DNA of 64,000 nucleotides from UBA1413 sp964650525. GTDB taxonomy: Bacteria; Bacteroidota; Bacteroidia; Bacteroidales; Prolixibacteraceae. Of the stretch, positions 51,837 to 59,888 are shown in pieces (the stretch's first letter is position 1; every line of letters begins with the position of its first letter). The DNA is taken from contig CAZYUA010000021.1 of assembly GCA_964650525.1 (NCBI GenBank), positions 1 through 64,000 on the forward strand, read 5' to 3'. A program made the translations under genes and the position numbers. The notes under the pieces are model-generated. The model was not told where the DNA came from. It saw only the letters and a program-made list of their open reading frames with translations, and did not search any database.

Positions 51837-54221
51837 TTATGCATCCTGTGAATTGTTCTCATCGAGCATTTTTACCTCCTCGTCGCCGTTGTCGATGGGC
51901 AGGAGCGGGGTTTCAAAACTTTCGGTGGTAGTCAGCCGCTCCATACCGGTTAGCAGCGATGGGAGCAGGATGAGGTTTGAAGTCACGGCAATCAGGAGGG
52001 TCAGCGAGACCAGTACACCCATGGCCTGGGTTCCTCCAAAGCCGGAAAGGCTGAAAACCCCAAAACCAAAGAAGAGCACTGCAGCGGTGTAGGTCATGCC
52101 CACCCCGGTTTCCTTCAGGGCCAGGATGACCGACCTCCGGATATCCCATCGGGTGACTTTCAGTTCAAACCGGTACTTTGCAAGAAACTGGATGGTACTG
52201 TCGACTGAAATACCAAATGCCACACTGAAGACCAGCATGGTCGAAGCCTTAATGGGTATTCCCGTGAAGCCCATTACACCCGCTGTCAGAACCAGGGGCA
52301 AAAGGTTCGGAATCAAGGAAATGACAACCATGCGGCTTGACGAAAACATCAGGGTCATGAAAAAGGATATCAACACGATGGCCAGGGCAACACTTGAAAA
52401 CAGATTTCTCAGAAGGTACTGAGTTCCCCTGAAGTTGGTTATGCTTGAACCTGTGGCTGTAATGTTGTACTGCTCCGGGTTGAAAATGGAATCCACATCG
52501 GATTTCAGCCGGTCATTAAGTGCTGCCATCTGACGGGTCCCGATGTCTTTGGTGCGGTAACTGACCCGGGTAACCTGCCGGGTGCTGTCCCAGAAGGAAT
52601 ACAGCAGGTTCTCCTGGGTCTTTCCCCCTGACGCATAGGCTAGAATGAAGTTTTTCTCGTAGTTGTCGGGTAACGAATAAAAGGCGGAATCGCCGCTGTA
52701 AAAAGCCTGCCTGGCAAATTTCAGCACATTGAGCAAAGAGAGGGGAGCAGATAAGTCGGGGTAATCCTGAAGTTTCTGCTCCAGCCGGTCGATCTTCTGA
52801 AAAGTGGAAAGCTGCATGGCCCCGTTTGGCTTTTTCGTGTCGACAATAATCTCCAGGGGCATCAATCCGTGAAAATGATGTTCGAAAAACTTCAGGTCTT
52901 TGTAAATGGGATCTCTGGCCGGGATGTCGTCGACCATGTAGCCGGAGCTTCTGATCTTTGTCGCTCCGGCAAAGCCGGCCACAACCAGCAATACCGAAAC
53001 CAGGTAGACGACCTTTCGTTTATGCTTGGTTATCAGGATCAACCGGTCGATGATCCTGGTCATAAAGCGGCTTTCAAAGTATTTCAGATGCTTGGGAGCA
53101 GGAGGGTCTACAAAGGAATAGAAGACAGGTATCAACACGAGCGTCAGGGCAAACAGACATAGGATATTCAGAGAGGTGATAATGCCAAATTCTACCAGCA
53201 TTTTACTCTGGGTGATGATATTGGTGCCGAAACCGGCGGCAGCTGTCAGGTTGGTCATAAAGGTAGCCGACCCGATCCGGATGATCGACCGTTGCAAGGC
53301 TTTGATTTTATTCCCATACTGAGCATACTCATAGTTATACTTGTTCAGCATGTATATGCTGTTCTCAATCCCGATGATGATCAGGATCGCGGGCATCATG
53401 CCGGTCAATACGGTGATCTTGAAATTAAACAGCGACAGCATCCCCATTGCCCAGACAACCTGCAGCAGCACAATGAAAATGGGAATAACAACCGCCTTGA
53501 ACGACCGGAAAAAAATATAGAGAAACACAACGCAAAGGGCAATGGCCAGAAGGCTGAACAGATAAATTTCCCGCTTTATCTTAAGCGAAGTCATCACCCG
53601 GATGTAAGGAAGACCCGAATAATGAAGTGTCAGTTGATTCGTTTTTTCAAACTGGTTTCCAATCCTCTTGATCGATCTGACCATCGCCTCACGCTCCCGG
53701 CTATGCATCTTGTCCTTGTTGACCGTAATCACCAGGAGGTAGGTATGGGTGGAATCATTATAAAGAAAGTTCCTGTAAAAGGGCAGGCTGTGAAACAGGC
53801 TGGCCAGGGAATCCATCTGTGCCTGCCCGGAAATGACAGCCGGGAAAACCGGCTGGATGAGAAATTTCTTGCCAATAGTATCCCGTGTCAGATTGTAGGA
53901 GTTCGATACCGAAAGAAGATTTTCAACACCTTCCACATTTTTCAGGTCGTTGCACAAAAAGCGCCATTTTCTGAATTGGTCGATAGTAAAGAACGAACTG
54001 TCCTGCAAGGCGATCATAATCAGGTTACCCTCTTCACCGAAGGTATTCACGAAATTCCTGTAATCAGCATAGGCCTGATCCTTCTGCGGTAACATGGAAG
54101 CATACTCATACGACATTTCAACCTGGCGTGCATGGTACCCGAAAAACAGGGTAAGCCCCAGTATTACAGCAAGAATAACGGATTTATTTCTAAGAATGAC
54201 CCCGGAAACCTTTACCCACAT
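51837..54221 (-). CDS. MMPL/HAE3-type RND exporter
   Basis: The 794-residue membrane protein has two RND halves, each one helix, a periplasmic domain and a five-helix bundle. Visible features are LRNKSVILAVILGLTLFFGY, ILIIIGIENSIYMLNKYNYE in the first half and FSVAFGISVDSTIQFLAKYR in the second. Such proteins move lipids, hopanoids or similar hydrophobic compounds. The position 6 bases before a polyprenyl synthase gene suggests an isoprenoid or lipid substrate (inference). The ATG at 54221 (MWVKVSG) was chosen; 31 upstream codons do not look like the family. Confidence 0.9.
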   Translation of the reverse strand: MWVKVSGVILRNKSVILAVILGLTLFFGYHARQVEMSYEYASMLPQKDQAYADYRNFVNTFGEEGNLIMIALQDSSFFTIDQFRKWRFLCNDLKNVEGVENLLSVSNSYNLTRDTIGKKFLIQPVFPAVISGQAQMDSLASLFHSLPFYRNFLYNDSTHTYLLVITVNKDKMHSREREAMVRSIKRIGNQFEKTNQLTLHYSGLPYIRVMTSLKIKREIYLFSLLAIALCVVFLYIFFRSFKAVVIPIFIVLLQVVWAMGMLSLFNFKITVLTGMMPAILIIIGIENSIYMLNKYNYEYAQYGNKIKALQRSIIRIGSATFMTNLTAAAGFGTNIITQSKMLVEFGIITSLNILCLFALTLVLIPVFYSFVDPPAPKHLKYFESRFMTRIIDRLILITKHKRKVVYLVSVLLVVAGFAGATKIRSSGYMVDDIPARDPIYKDLKFFEHHFHGLMPLEIIVDTKKPNGAMQLSTFQKIDRLEQKLQDYPDLSAPLSLLNVLKFARQAFYSGDSAFYSLPDNYEKNFILAYASGGKTQENLLYSFWDSTRQVTRVSYRTKDIGTRQMAALNDRLKSDVDSIFNPEQYNITATGSSITNFRGTQYLLRNLFSSVALAIVLISFFMTLMFSSSRMVVISLIPNLLPLVLTAGVMGFTGIPIKASTMLVFSVAFGISVDSTIQFLAKYRFELKVTRWDIRRSVILALKETGVGMTYTAAVLFFGFGVFSLSGFGGTQAMGVLVSLTLLIAVTSNLILLPSLLTGMERLTTTESFETPLLPIDNGDEEVKMLDENNSQDA

Positions 54222-54782
54222 ACCTGTGCTAACAATAAAGGGCGAAAATACGATAATTCTTTTTTGTGACACCGGGAAAATATCATACCCTTCTGCAGAC
54301 CGGATTGTTTTCAAAACATCTTACCGATACCCGGGCTGCTATTTCGCTGGCTTTGACCGGTATTACCTCATCAAAGGATTTTGTTTCAGCATCGGGAGTG
54401 GCAGGGATTCAGCAAGCCCTGCGAACCTTGACAGTAGACAAATAAGGACCCTGATGATTGAATTACTTGTTGGGGTAAGGTATTAAAGCCCATTGATTGA
54501 GCAGGGGATACAAAGTGCCGGTTTTTTTGTAGTTTTACCTTTCTGTAAGACAATGCAAATAAAATTGGGACAGGAAAACCAAACAATATGTATAGTGTTA
54601 TGTCCGTTTTGCAGCGTTTATATTAACATATACTATGATAATTCTCAATACGTTTGGCTTAATAGTTCCCTATACCGGCTGATGTCGACCCGGTTTTTAC
54701 CACACCAATTCAGGGCCTGACAGCAAAGAGGATGAATCGGAACTACAAACCATTCAGAACCAGAATTAAACCTCCACAGTGA
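54222..54782. other. Gene-free stretch between the MMPL gene and the AT-rich gene
   Basis: No credible gene in these 561 bases. The MMPL promoter should lie at the left end, but no exact consensus was seen. TACGTTTG at 54649-54656 fits a plus-strand -7 element, 126 bases before the gene at 54783. Base composition shifts to AT-rich from about 54600. Confidence 0.35.
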
Positions 54783-55367
54783 ATGGATAAAAGAAATAAA
54801 TATACCGTAGAAGAAAGGCAAAAGGGAGCGGATTTAATTGGAGGATTAATACTGATAATCCTCACAATTCTTAGTATTGGGGGGATAAAACAATATTTCA
54901 AAACTCCTGAAAATCATGCTTTTATTTTTTCATTATCAATACTATGGCTGTTTCATGCCGTTATTCATTTATTGGCATTTCAAAAATTCAGAGCGAAGAA
55001 TCCTTATAGAATTAAATTTGCACATTGGGAAAAGGAAGGAAATATCTATCGATATTTTGGAATTAAAATATTTCGGAAATTAATTCTATTCAGCCCATTT
55101 GTACTAATGTCGTTAGGAATTAGAGTTTGGTCGGGCCGAGATGATTTTGAAAGAGTACTACGTGAGTTAAACATGGCTGAAGGCTCTCACAAGGTAGCAT
55201 TACTGTTTACTGTTATGATAGTATTCATTTTATTTTCCACTGACCGGAGAAAAGAGGGTTACTACCTTTTGATGGAAATTATTGCATTTCATGTTTATCC
55301 GATTATGTTACAAAGATGGAACCGGGGACGTATAAAAAGATTAATTAAGAAAAATGAAAATAATTAA
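54783..55367 (+). CDS. AT-rich membrane protein, possibly CrtO-like acyltransferase
   Basis: The 194-residue protein has about four membrane segments (near 19-36, 47-64, 98-113 and 136-152). HWEKEGNIYRYFGIKIFRK (about 81-99) and VYPIMLQRWNRGRIKRLIKK at the end recall the glycosyl-4,4'-diaponeurosporenoate acyltransferase (CrtO) family, which has a similar histidine segment and an QRYNR-type tail. This match is from memory and moderate. Its codons are clearly more AT-rich than those of neighbours, suggesting recent transfer. It stands alone between long non-coding stretches. Confidence 0.65.
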   Translation: MDKRNKYTVEERQKGADLIGGLILIILTILSIGGIKQYFKTPENHAFIFSLSILWLFHAVIHLLAFQKFRAKNPYRIKFAHWEKEGNIYRYFGIKIFRKLILFSPFVLMSLGIRVWSGRDDFERVLRELNMAEGSHKVALLFTVMIVFILFSTDRRKEGYYLLMEIIAFHVYPIMLQRWNRGRIKRLIKKNENN

Positions 55368-55677
55368 TACCGTATGGAAATGCAAAAAGAGATAGGGGGG
55401 GTAATTGTAAGACAGTCATAAACTACCTTTCAACAACGACGATATGATAGATGAAACGAGCATGGCGAACTTTCACAACAAAAGGAGATGAAAAAAATCT
55501 TCCATGCGAGTTCCATACTGAGCAGTTTGTCCATGAAAAGATCGGATATTTGTATCGCAATGATTTATACACTATTAAGACCATTATTTCTGTATAAAGG
55601 GGGGAGTGGATTTGCCTTTTTTTGCGTTCCTAAAGGGAAATAAGGGAAAAGTTTCAGTAATGTTTCAGTATTAAGCC
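55368..55677. other. Gene-free AT-rich stretch before tRNA-Arg
   Basis: No gene was found. The stretch contains copy 2 of the structured repeat (55450-55518) and short homopolymer-rich segments such as GGGGGG near 55398. Confidence 0.4.
55450..55518. repeat. Dispersed structured repeat, copy 2
   Basis: About 69 bases nearly the same as 46867-46935, in the same orientation. The outer GCATGG/CCATGC pairing is complete here, and the inner stem is GGAGAT with ATCTTCC (one extra T). Copies keeping pairing despite changes suggests selection for RNA or single-strand DNA structure. Confidence 0.7.
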
Positions 55678-55725
55678 AGAAAAGCCTCGGTATGTATTTC
55701 TATTTCAATACATTACCGAAGCTTT
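55678..55725 (-). terminator. Rho-independent terminator after tRNA-Arg
   Basis: Arms 55681-55698 and 55707-55725 pair over about 18 bp (one bulge, one mismatch). On the minus strand a TTTT run follows. It begins 5 bases after the tRNA 3' end. Confidence 0.7.
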
Positions 55726-55729
55726 CGTG

Positions 55730-55801
55730 TAGCCCCACCGGGAATCGAACCTGGATTTACGGTTTAGGAAACCGCCGTTCTATCCGTTGAACTATGAGGC
55801 C
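55730..55801 (-). tRNA. tRNA-Arg (anticodon CCT)
   Basis: The 72-base minus-strand cloverleaf has acceptor GGCCTCA with TGGGGCT, D arm GTTC/GAAC, anticodon stem GCGGT/ACCGT around TTCCTAA (anticodon CCT, reading AGG) and a T arm CCAGG-TTCGATT-CCCGG with one A-C mismatch. The first acceptor pair is G-U. CCA is not encoded. These weak pairs are unusual but the fold is complete. The accessory elements around it fit a tRNA-associated integration spot, although no integrase or attachment repeat was seen. Confidence 0.92.
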
Positions 55802-55814
55802 GGATTATGAAGTG

Positions 55815-55822
55815 CAAAAATA
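55815..55822 (-). promoter_or_regulatory. Possible tRNA-Arg promoter (-7 element)
   Basis: The minus strand reads TATTTTTG (TAnnTTTG) 13 bases before the tRNA 5' end. No TTTG at the -33 distance. The rest of 55823-56092 holds nothing recognised. Confidence 0.45.
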
Positions 55823-56092
55823 GGAAATTATGCTTCCTAAGCCACCTGCTCCTGAAAATAATTCAGGGGTTTCAGCAAAACCGGAATGCGCCCTTCTCTG
55901 TTGTCCGGACAGCTGCCTGCTTGGCATTAAGGCTCAGGCCTGACTTTACGGAATTTCCCTGCCCCGTTGGAACTAAGGTTTCCGGCTGCAATACGATTGT
56001 ATCATATGGTTCAACCTTTAAAGGATTTTCGGAAAACTTTTAAGGAAATTAGACGTACAATCAACAATTTCATTCCCATTTTGTTATTGATG

Positions 56093-56179
56093 AACTACCC
56101 GCTGCAAGCAGCGGGGTATCCTGATGGATTACTTATTTTACGCCGCAGAGTGGCGGGGAATGAATCCCATAGAGATTAA
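56093..56179. repeat. Dispersed double-hairpin repeat, copy B
   Basis: This copy matches 20384-20475 over nearly its full length, with a 5-6 base deletion in the middle. Its first hairpin is perfect here (CCCGCTGC-AA-GCAGCGGG). The second is CGCCGC-AGA-GTGGCG with a G-T pair. It ends 10 bases before the ATG of the aldo-keto reductase gene, so it forms most of that gene's 5' leader. Confidence 0.75.
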
Positions 56180-56189
56180 AAACAAAAAA

Positions 56190-57239
56190 ATGGACAGAAG
56201 GATATTTCTTGGGAGTGGGTTGACAGCAGCAGCGGCCATGGCCGTGGGCAAAACCATGGCATCGGTGGCAATGGATGAAACCCGGGTCAGGCCACCCGCT
56301 GACAACCTGCCTTTTAATCCGGTTACGTTCGGGGCGATGCCTACCCGTTCGTTTGGACAAACCGGTTACAAAACCGGAATTCTCAGCCTTGGGGGGCAAG
56401 CCACTCTCGAGATTGCGGGACGTGAAGAGGAATCGGAAAAAATTATTCACAGGGCAATTGATTTGGGTATCAATTATATAGATACGGCTGCTGCTTATGG
56501 CCGCGGTGTCAGCCAGTTTAATATCGGCAGGGTAATGAAAACCCGCCGCAATGAAGTCTTTTTAGCCACCAAAACCCATGACCGCACTTACGACGGATCG
56601 ATGCGGCTGTTGGAGGAGAGCCTTAAAAACCTGCAGACCGACCATCTCAACCTTTGGCAATTGCACAATGTGCAAAACCAGGCCCAGGTTGATCAGATCT
56701 TTGGGCCGGATGGCGCCATCAAAGCCCTGGAAAAGGCCAAATCGGAGGGAATCGTCAGGAATTTGGGGATTACAGGGCATTTTGAGCCACTGGTACTGCT
56801 GGAAGCCATACGCCGTTACCCTTTCGATGCCATTCTGATGGCCCTGAATGCCGCCGATGTCCATTACCTGAGCTTTATCAATTATCTGCTTCCGGAAGCT
56901 CAGAAGCAGGGAATGGCGATCATCGGCATGAAGGTGACCACCCGGAGCCGGATGCTTTCCACCTGGACGCCCCCACCCCTTGAAGAACAAACCGATGCAC
57001 GGCTGAGAACATCCAAACCGGGGACCGTTACCATCAAAGAAGCGCTGACCTACAATATGAGCCAACCGGTCAGTACCACCATCATTGGAGTTGACAACAT
57101 CGCCCAGCTCGAGGAAAATGTGAATATCGCCTCGCAATTCTCGCCTCTGAGCAGGGAACAACTGGCGGAGATAGAAATAAAAACCCTGCCGATTGTCAGG
57201 CAGGGTCTCTATTTCAGACGCTGGGATATCGGGGCTTAA
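56190..57239 (+). CDS. Tat-exported aldo-keto reductase
   Basis: From the ATG at 56190 the 349-residue protein starts with a twin-arginine signal (MDRRIFLGSGLTAAAAMAVG). An aldo/keto reductase barrel follows, with the catalytic residues in NYIDTAAAYGRG (Asp, Tyr), FLATKTHD (Lys) and LWQLHNVQ (His). The late part ALTYNMSQPVSTTIIGVDNI is also typical. Export suggests a periplasmic oxidoreductase of unknown substrate. An upstream in-frame ATG (56124) would place 22 residues inside the repeat, so it was rejected. The 3' end overlaps the convergent sigma gene by 26 bases and carries a terminator for it. Confidence 0.88.
   Translation: MDRRIFLGSGLTAAAAMAVGKTMASVAMDETRVRPPADNLPFNPVTFGAMPTRSFGQTGYKTGILSLGGQATLEIAGREEESEKIIHRAIDLGINYIDTAAAYGRGVSQFNIGRVMKTRRNEVFLATKTHDRTYDGSMRLLEESLKNLQTDHLNLWQLHNVQNQAQVDQIFGPDGAIKALEKAKSEGIVRNLGITGHFEPLVLLEAIRRYPFDAILMALNAADVHYLSFINYLLPEAQKQGMAIIGMKVTTRSRMLSTWTPPPLEEQTDARLRTSKPGTVTIKEALTYNMSQPVSTTIIGVDNIAQLEENVNIASQFSPLSREQLAEIEIKTLPIVRQGLYFRRWDIGA
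57174..57206 (-). terminator. Terminator inside the aldo-keto reductase 3' end
   Basis: ACCCTGCC (57183-57190) pairs with GGCAGGGT (57199-57206). On the minus strand a TTTTTATTT run follows (57174-57182). It would end the sigma factor transcript 8 bases after its stop while lying in the coding sequence of the opposite gene. Confidence 0.65.
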
Positions 57240-57870
57240 TGCCTTGATCCCTGATTCCCCTGATACCTGAAGCTCCTACTTTCTGGTCCCGGTAGTGCGG
57301 TTTAAGATAGCATTGAAGTAGGCCATATCCTCGATCAGCACCGGCGTGTACTCCACCTTTCTGAATTTCAGATGAAAGACAAAAGCTCTCAGGTGGGTTT
57401 CCGAACGCGGTCTTCTGGTTTTCCGGTAAAGCATCAACGGCTGCATGGATCTTCTCTGAAAGCTGGGCTCTCTCCATATCCTCCGGAGGCAATTCCACCC
57501 CTGCATCCATTTCGCCGGACGCCCCACCGCCGGTAAATAATTTTTCCATGGGCAGAATCCATCTCCCGCGCTTCATCTTCCGCACATGGTTCAGCGACTT
57601 GTTGACGGCTATCCGGTAGATCCAGGTAGAAAGCCTGGAATCTCCCCTGAAATGACCTATTGAACGGAAAACCTCCACAAAAACATCCTGGGCAATGTCT
57701 TCAGCATCTTCACGGTTATGGAGAATCCCCATGCACAAGGCAATAGTGCTTTTATGAAAACGGCCGACCACATCCCTGAAGTGCTTTTCATCACCCGAAT
57801 GTAATCCCTGAATAATCTCCTCTTCCGTCACGCTGAGAATTTTACCTTTAAGGTAACGATATGACACCAT
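57214..57870 (-). pseudogene. ECF-type sigma factor with damaged region 4
   Basis: Region 2 is intact (FRDVVGRFHKSTIALCMGIL, EDAEDIAQDVFVEVFRS, STWIYRIAVNKSLNHVRKMK), so core polymerase and -10 binding could remain. Region 4 begins normally (AVDALPENQKTAF, about 148-160) and then turns into GNPPESFCLSSEI and further unlike residues; the helix-turn-helix is missing in all three frames. The next frame keeps open codons to a stop at 57276 and encodes AFVFHLKFRKVEY, which may be the remains of the original frame after a frameshift near 57400. It is divergent from mutA (143 bases apart). The open frame is 218 residues. Confidence 0.6.
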
Positions 57871-57980
57871 AAACCCAAAAATCTTTCGGAAAAATTTTCA
57901 CCCTTCAGACAGACAGATCCTCAAAATTACCAATGGGTTAAAAAGCTGATGACAATCAGATTCCTGAACCTTTAATTGGT

Positions 57981-57988
57981 TAATTTTG
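57981..57988 (+). promoter_or_regulatory. Possible mutA promoter (-7 element)
   Basis: TAATTTTG matches TAnnTTTG and ends 25 bases before the mutA start. No clear -33 TTG was found at the proper spacing. Confidence 0.45.
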
Positions 57989-58013
57989 GAACTTTATTTT
58001 CAATTGAAAAGAT

Positions 58014-59888
58014 ATGGGAAAAACCAACGACAAACTTTTCGCTGAATTTCCGGGAGTGACCACCCCCCAATGGGAGGAAAAGGTTACTGCCGACCTTAAG
58101 GGGAAAGACTACGAAAAGGTCCTGGTTTGGCGCACCAACGAAGGATTTTCCGTCAAACCTTACTATCGTGCCGAAAACCTGAAGGGGTTGGAATACCTAT
58201 CCTCTTCACCCGGGGAGTACCCCTTTGTCAGAGGAAATGAAACGGTTAACCACTGGCTGATCCGCCAGGATATCCTGGTTAACGGCTTTGCTGAAGCCAA
58301 CAGAAAAGCCCTGGAGATCCTCGGTAAGGGAGTGAATTCACTGGGATTTATTTTTGATTGTTCCGCCAGGCCTACGGCAGAGGATCTGCGGATTCTTTTG
58401 AAAGATATTTGCCTGGCAGCTGCCGAAGTCAACTTTGTATGTTCCTGCCGCAATTGCGATGTAACCGGACCATTCACGGAACTTGTTGCTGCAGGCCCCT
58501 GGAACAAAGATACCCTTGTGGCCTCGGTGAACCACGATCCGCTCACCAGTCTGATGCTGAAAGGCACGTTTGAGGAAGGCAACCAGGCCGCAGCAATGGA
58601 CCGTTTGAAAGCTTCGGTGGCAAAAGGTGCGGTTCTGCCGAAATTGCGCACCATCGGGGTTAACGGCAAGTTTTTCGGCAACAGCGGCTCTTCCATTGTC
58701 CAGGAGCTCGCGTTTTCCCTGAGTATGGGAGCAGAATATATCTCCCACCTGACAGAAGAAGGGATGAACCCCGGATTGGTCGCTTCAACCATCAAATTCA
58801 ACTTCAGTGTCAGTAATAACTATTTCCTTGAAATAGCCAAACTTCGCGCCGGCAGATTGCTGTGGGCCAGGATTGTCCAGGCTTTCGGAGCTGCCGATAA
58901 AGAGGCTATGAAAATGATGGTTCATTGCGAAACGGGCAGTTACAACAAAACGGTCTACGATCCTTATGTGAATCTGCTTCGCACCCAGACAGAAGCCATG
59001 TCGGCCGCCCTGGGAGGAGCCCATTCGATAACGGTGCTGCCTTTCGATGCTATGTTCCGCGATCCTTCCGTTTTTTCGGAAAGAATTACCCGTAACCAGC
59101 AGATCCTGTTAAAGGAAGAATCGAATATTGACAAGGTTACCGATGCCGGGGGCGGTTCGTACTATATTGAAATACTGACTGATTCGATTGCAGAAGAGGC
59201 ATGGAAACTTTTTCTGATGACGGAGGAAAAGGGAGGTTTCCTTACAGCATTGAAGGAGGGGTTTATCCAGAAACAGGTAAGGGAAATGGCTGCCATACGC
59301 GATCAGAACAGGGCCCTTCGCCGCGAAAACCTGCTTGGCATCAACCAGTTTCCCAATTTCTCTGAAACCATACAGGAAGATCTCGATGCTAAAGTGTTCC
59401 GGTCCACGGACCTGACTGCCACAGATGCAGAGGTCGAAACGCTGAAACCTTACCGGGCCGGTCAGACATTTGAAACGTTGCGCTACCGTACCGACCGGTG
59501 GTCGGCTTCGCATAAGCGTCCGGATGCTTTCATGCTGACAATTGGGAACCTGGCCATGCGCAAGGCCCGGTCGCAGTTCAGCTGTAACTTTTTTGCCATG
59601 GCCGGGTTCGGGGTAATCGATAACAACGGATTTGACACCGTTGAAGAGGGTCTTACCGCAGCCCGTGAAGCAGGTGCTGAAATCGTGGTAGTATGCAGTT
59701 CAGACGAGGAGTATGCTGATGTGGTACCCGCGTTGCTCCCCCTGGTGAAAAATGAGATCCTGGTGGTTGCCGGAAATCCCGCTTGTCGTGCCGACCTCGA
59801 AGCCCTGGGAGTGACCCACTTCATCCACATGAGATCAAATCTTCTACAGGAATTAACTGTATTTCAACAAAAAACATTAAAAGACTAA
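58014..59888 (+). CDS. mutA: Methylmalonyl-CoA mutase small subunit
   Basis: The 624-residue protein is the non-catalytic beta subunit of the B12-dependent mutase that interconverts succinyl-CoA and methylmalonyl-CoA, used for propionate formation or use. It has a TIM-barrel part (about 40-480, with FPGVTTPQWEEKVTADLKG early, GAEYISHLTEEGMNP, GGAHSITVLPFDAMF and TDAGGGSYYIEILTDSIAEE) and a degenerate cobalamin-binding domain (about 500-620) lacking the DxHxxG motif, as expected for this subunit. Its stop codon (59886-59888) lies inside the left inverted repeat of the inserted cassette, so its last codons may have been replaced. Confidence 0.95.
   Translation: MGKTNDKLFAEFPGVTTPQWEEKVTADLKGKDYEKVLVWRTNEGFSVKPYYRAENLKGLEYLSSSPGEYPFVRGNETVNHWLIRQDILVNGFAEANRKALEILGKGVNSLGFIFDCSARPTAEDLRILLKDICLAAAEVNFVCSCRNCDVTGPFTELVAAGPWNKDTLVASVNHDPLTSLMLKGTFEEGNQAAAMDRLKASVAKGAVLPKLRTIGVNGKFFGNSGSSIVQELAFSLSMGAEYISHLTEEGMNPGLVASTIKFNFSVSNNYFLEIAKLRAGRLLWARIVQAFGAADKEAMKMMVHCETGSYNKTVYDPYVNLLRTQTEAMSAALGGAHSITVLPFDAMFRDPSVFSERITRNQQILLKEESNIDKVTDAGGGSYYIEILTDSIAEEAWKLFLMTEEKGGFLTALKEGFIQKQVREMAAIRDQNRALRRENLLGINQFPNFSETIQEDLDAKVFRSTDLTATDAEVETLKPYRAGQTFETLRYRTDRWSASHKRPDAFMLTIGNLAMRKARSQFSCNFFAMAGFGVIDNNGFDTVEEGLTAAREAGAEIVVVCSSDEEYADVVPALLPLVKNEILVVAGNPACRADLEALGVTHFIHMRSNLLQELTVFQQKTLKD

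Noticed and set aside
55730..55801. tRNA-Arg as a decayed tRNA
   Set aside because: It has a G-U first pair and one T-arm mismatch, but all arms form and it has a -7 element and terminator, so it is called functional.
56124..56189. N-terminal extension of the aldo-keto reductase frame
   Set aside because: These 22 codons lie in the dispersed repeat, and the twin-arginine signal begins properly at 56190.
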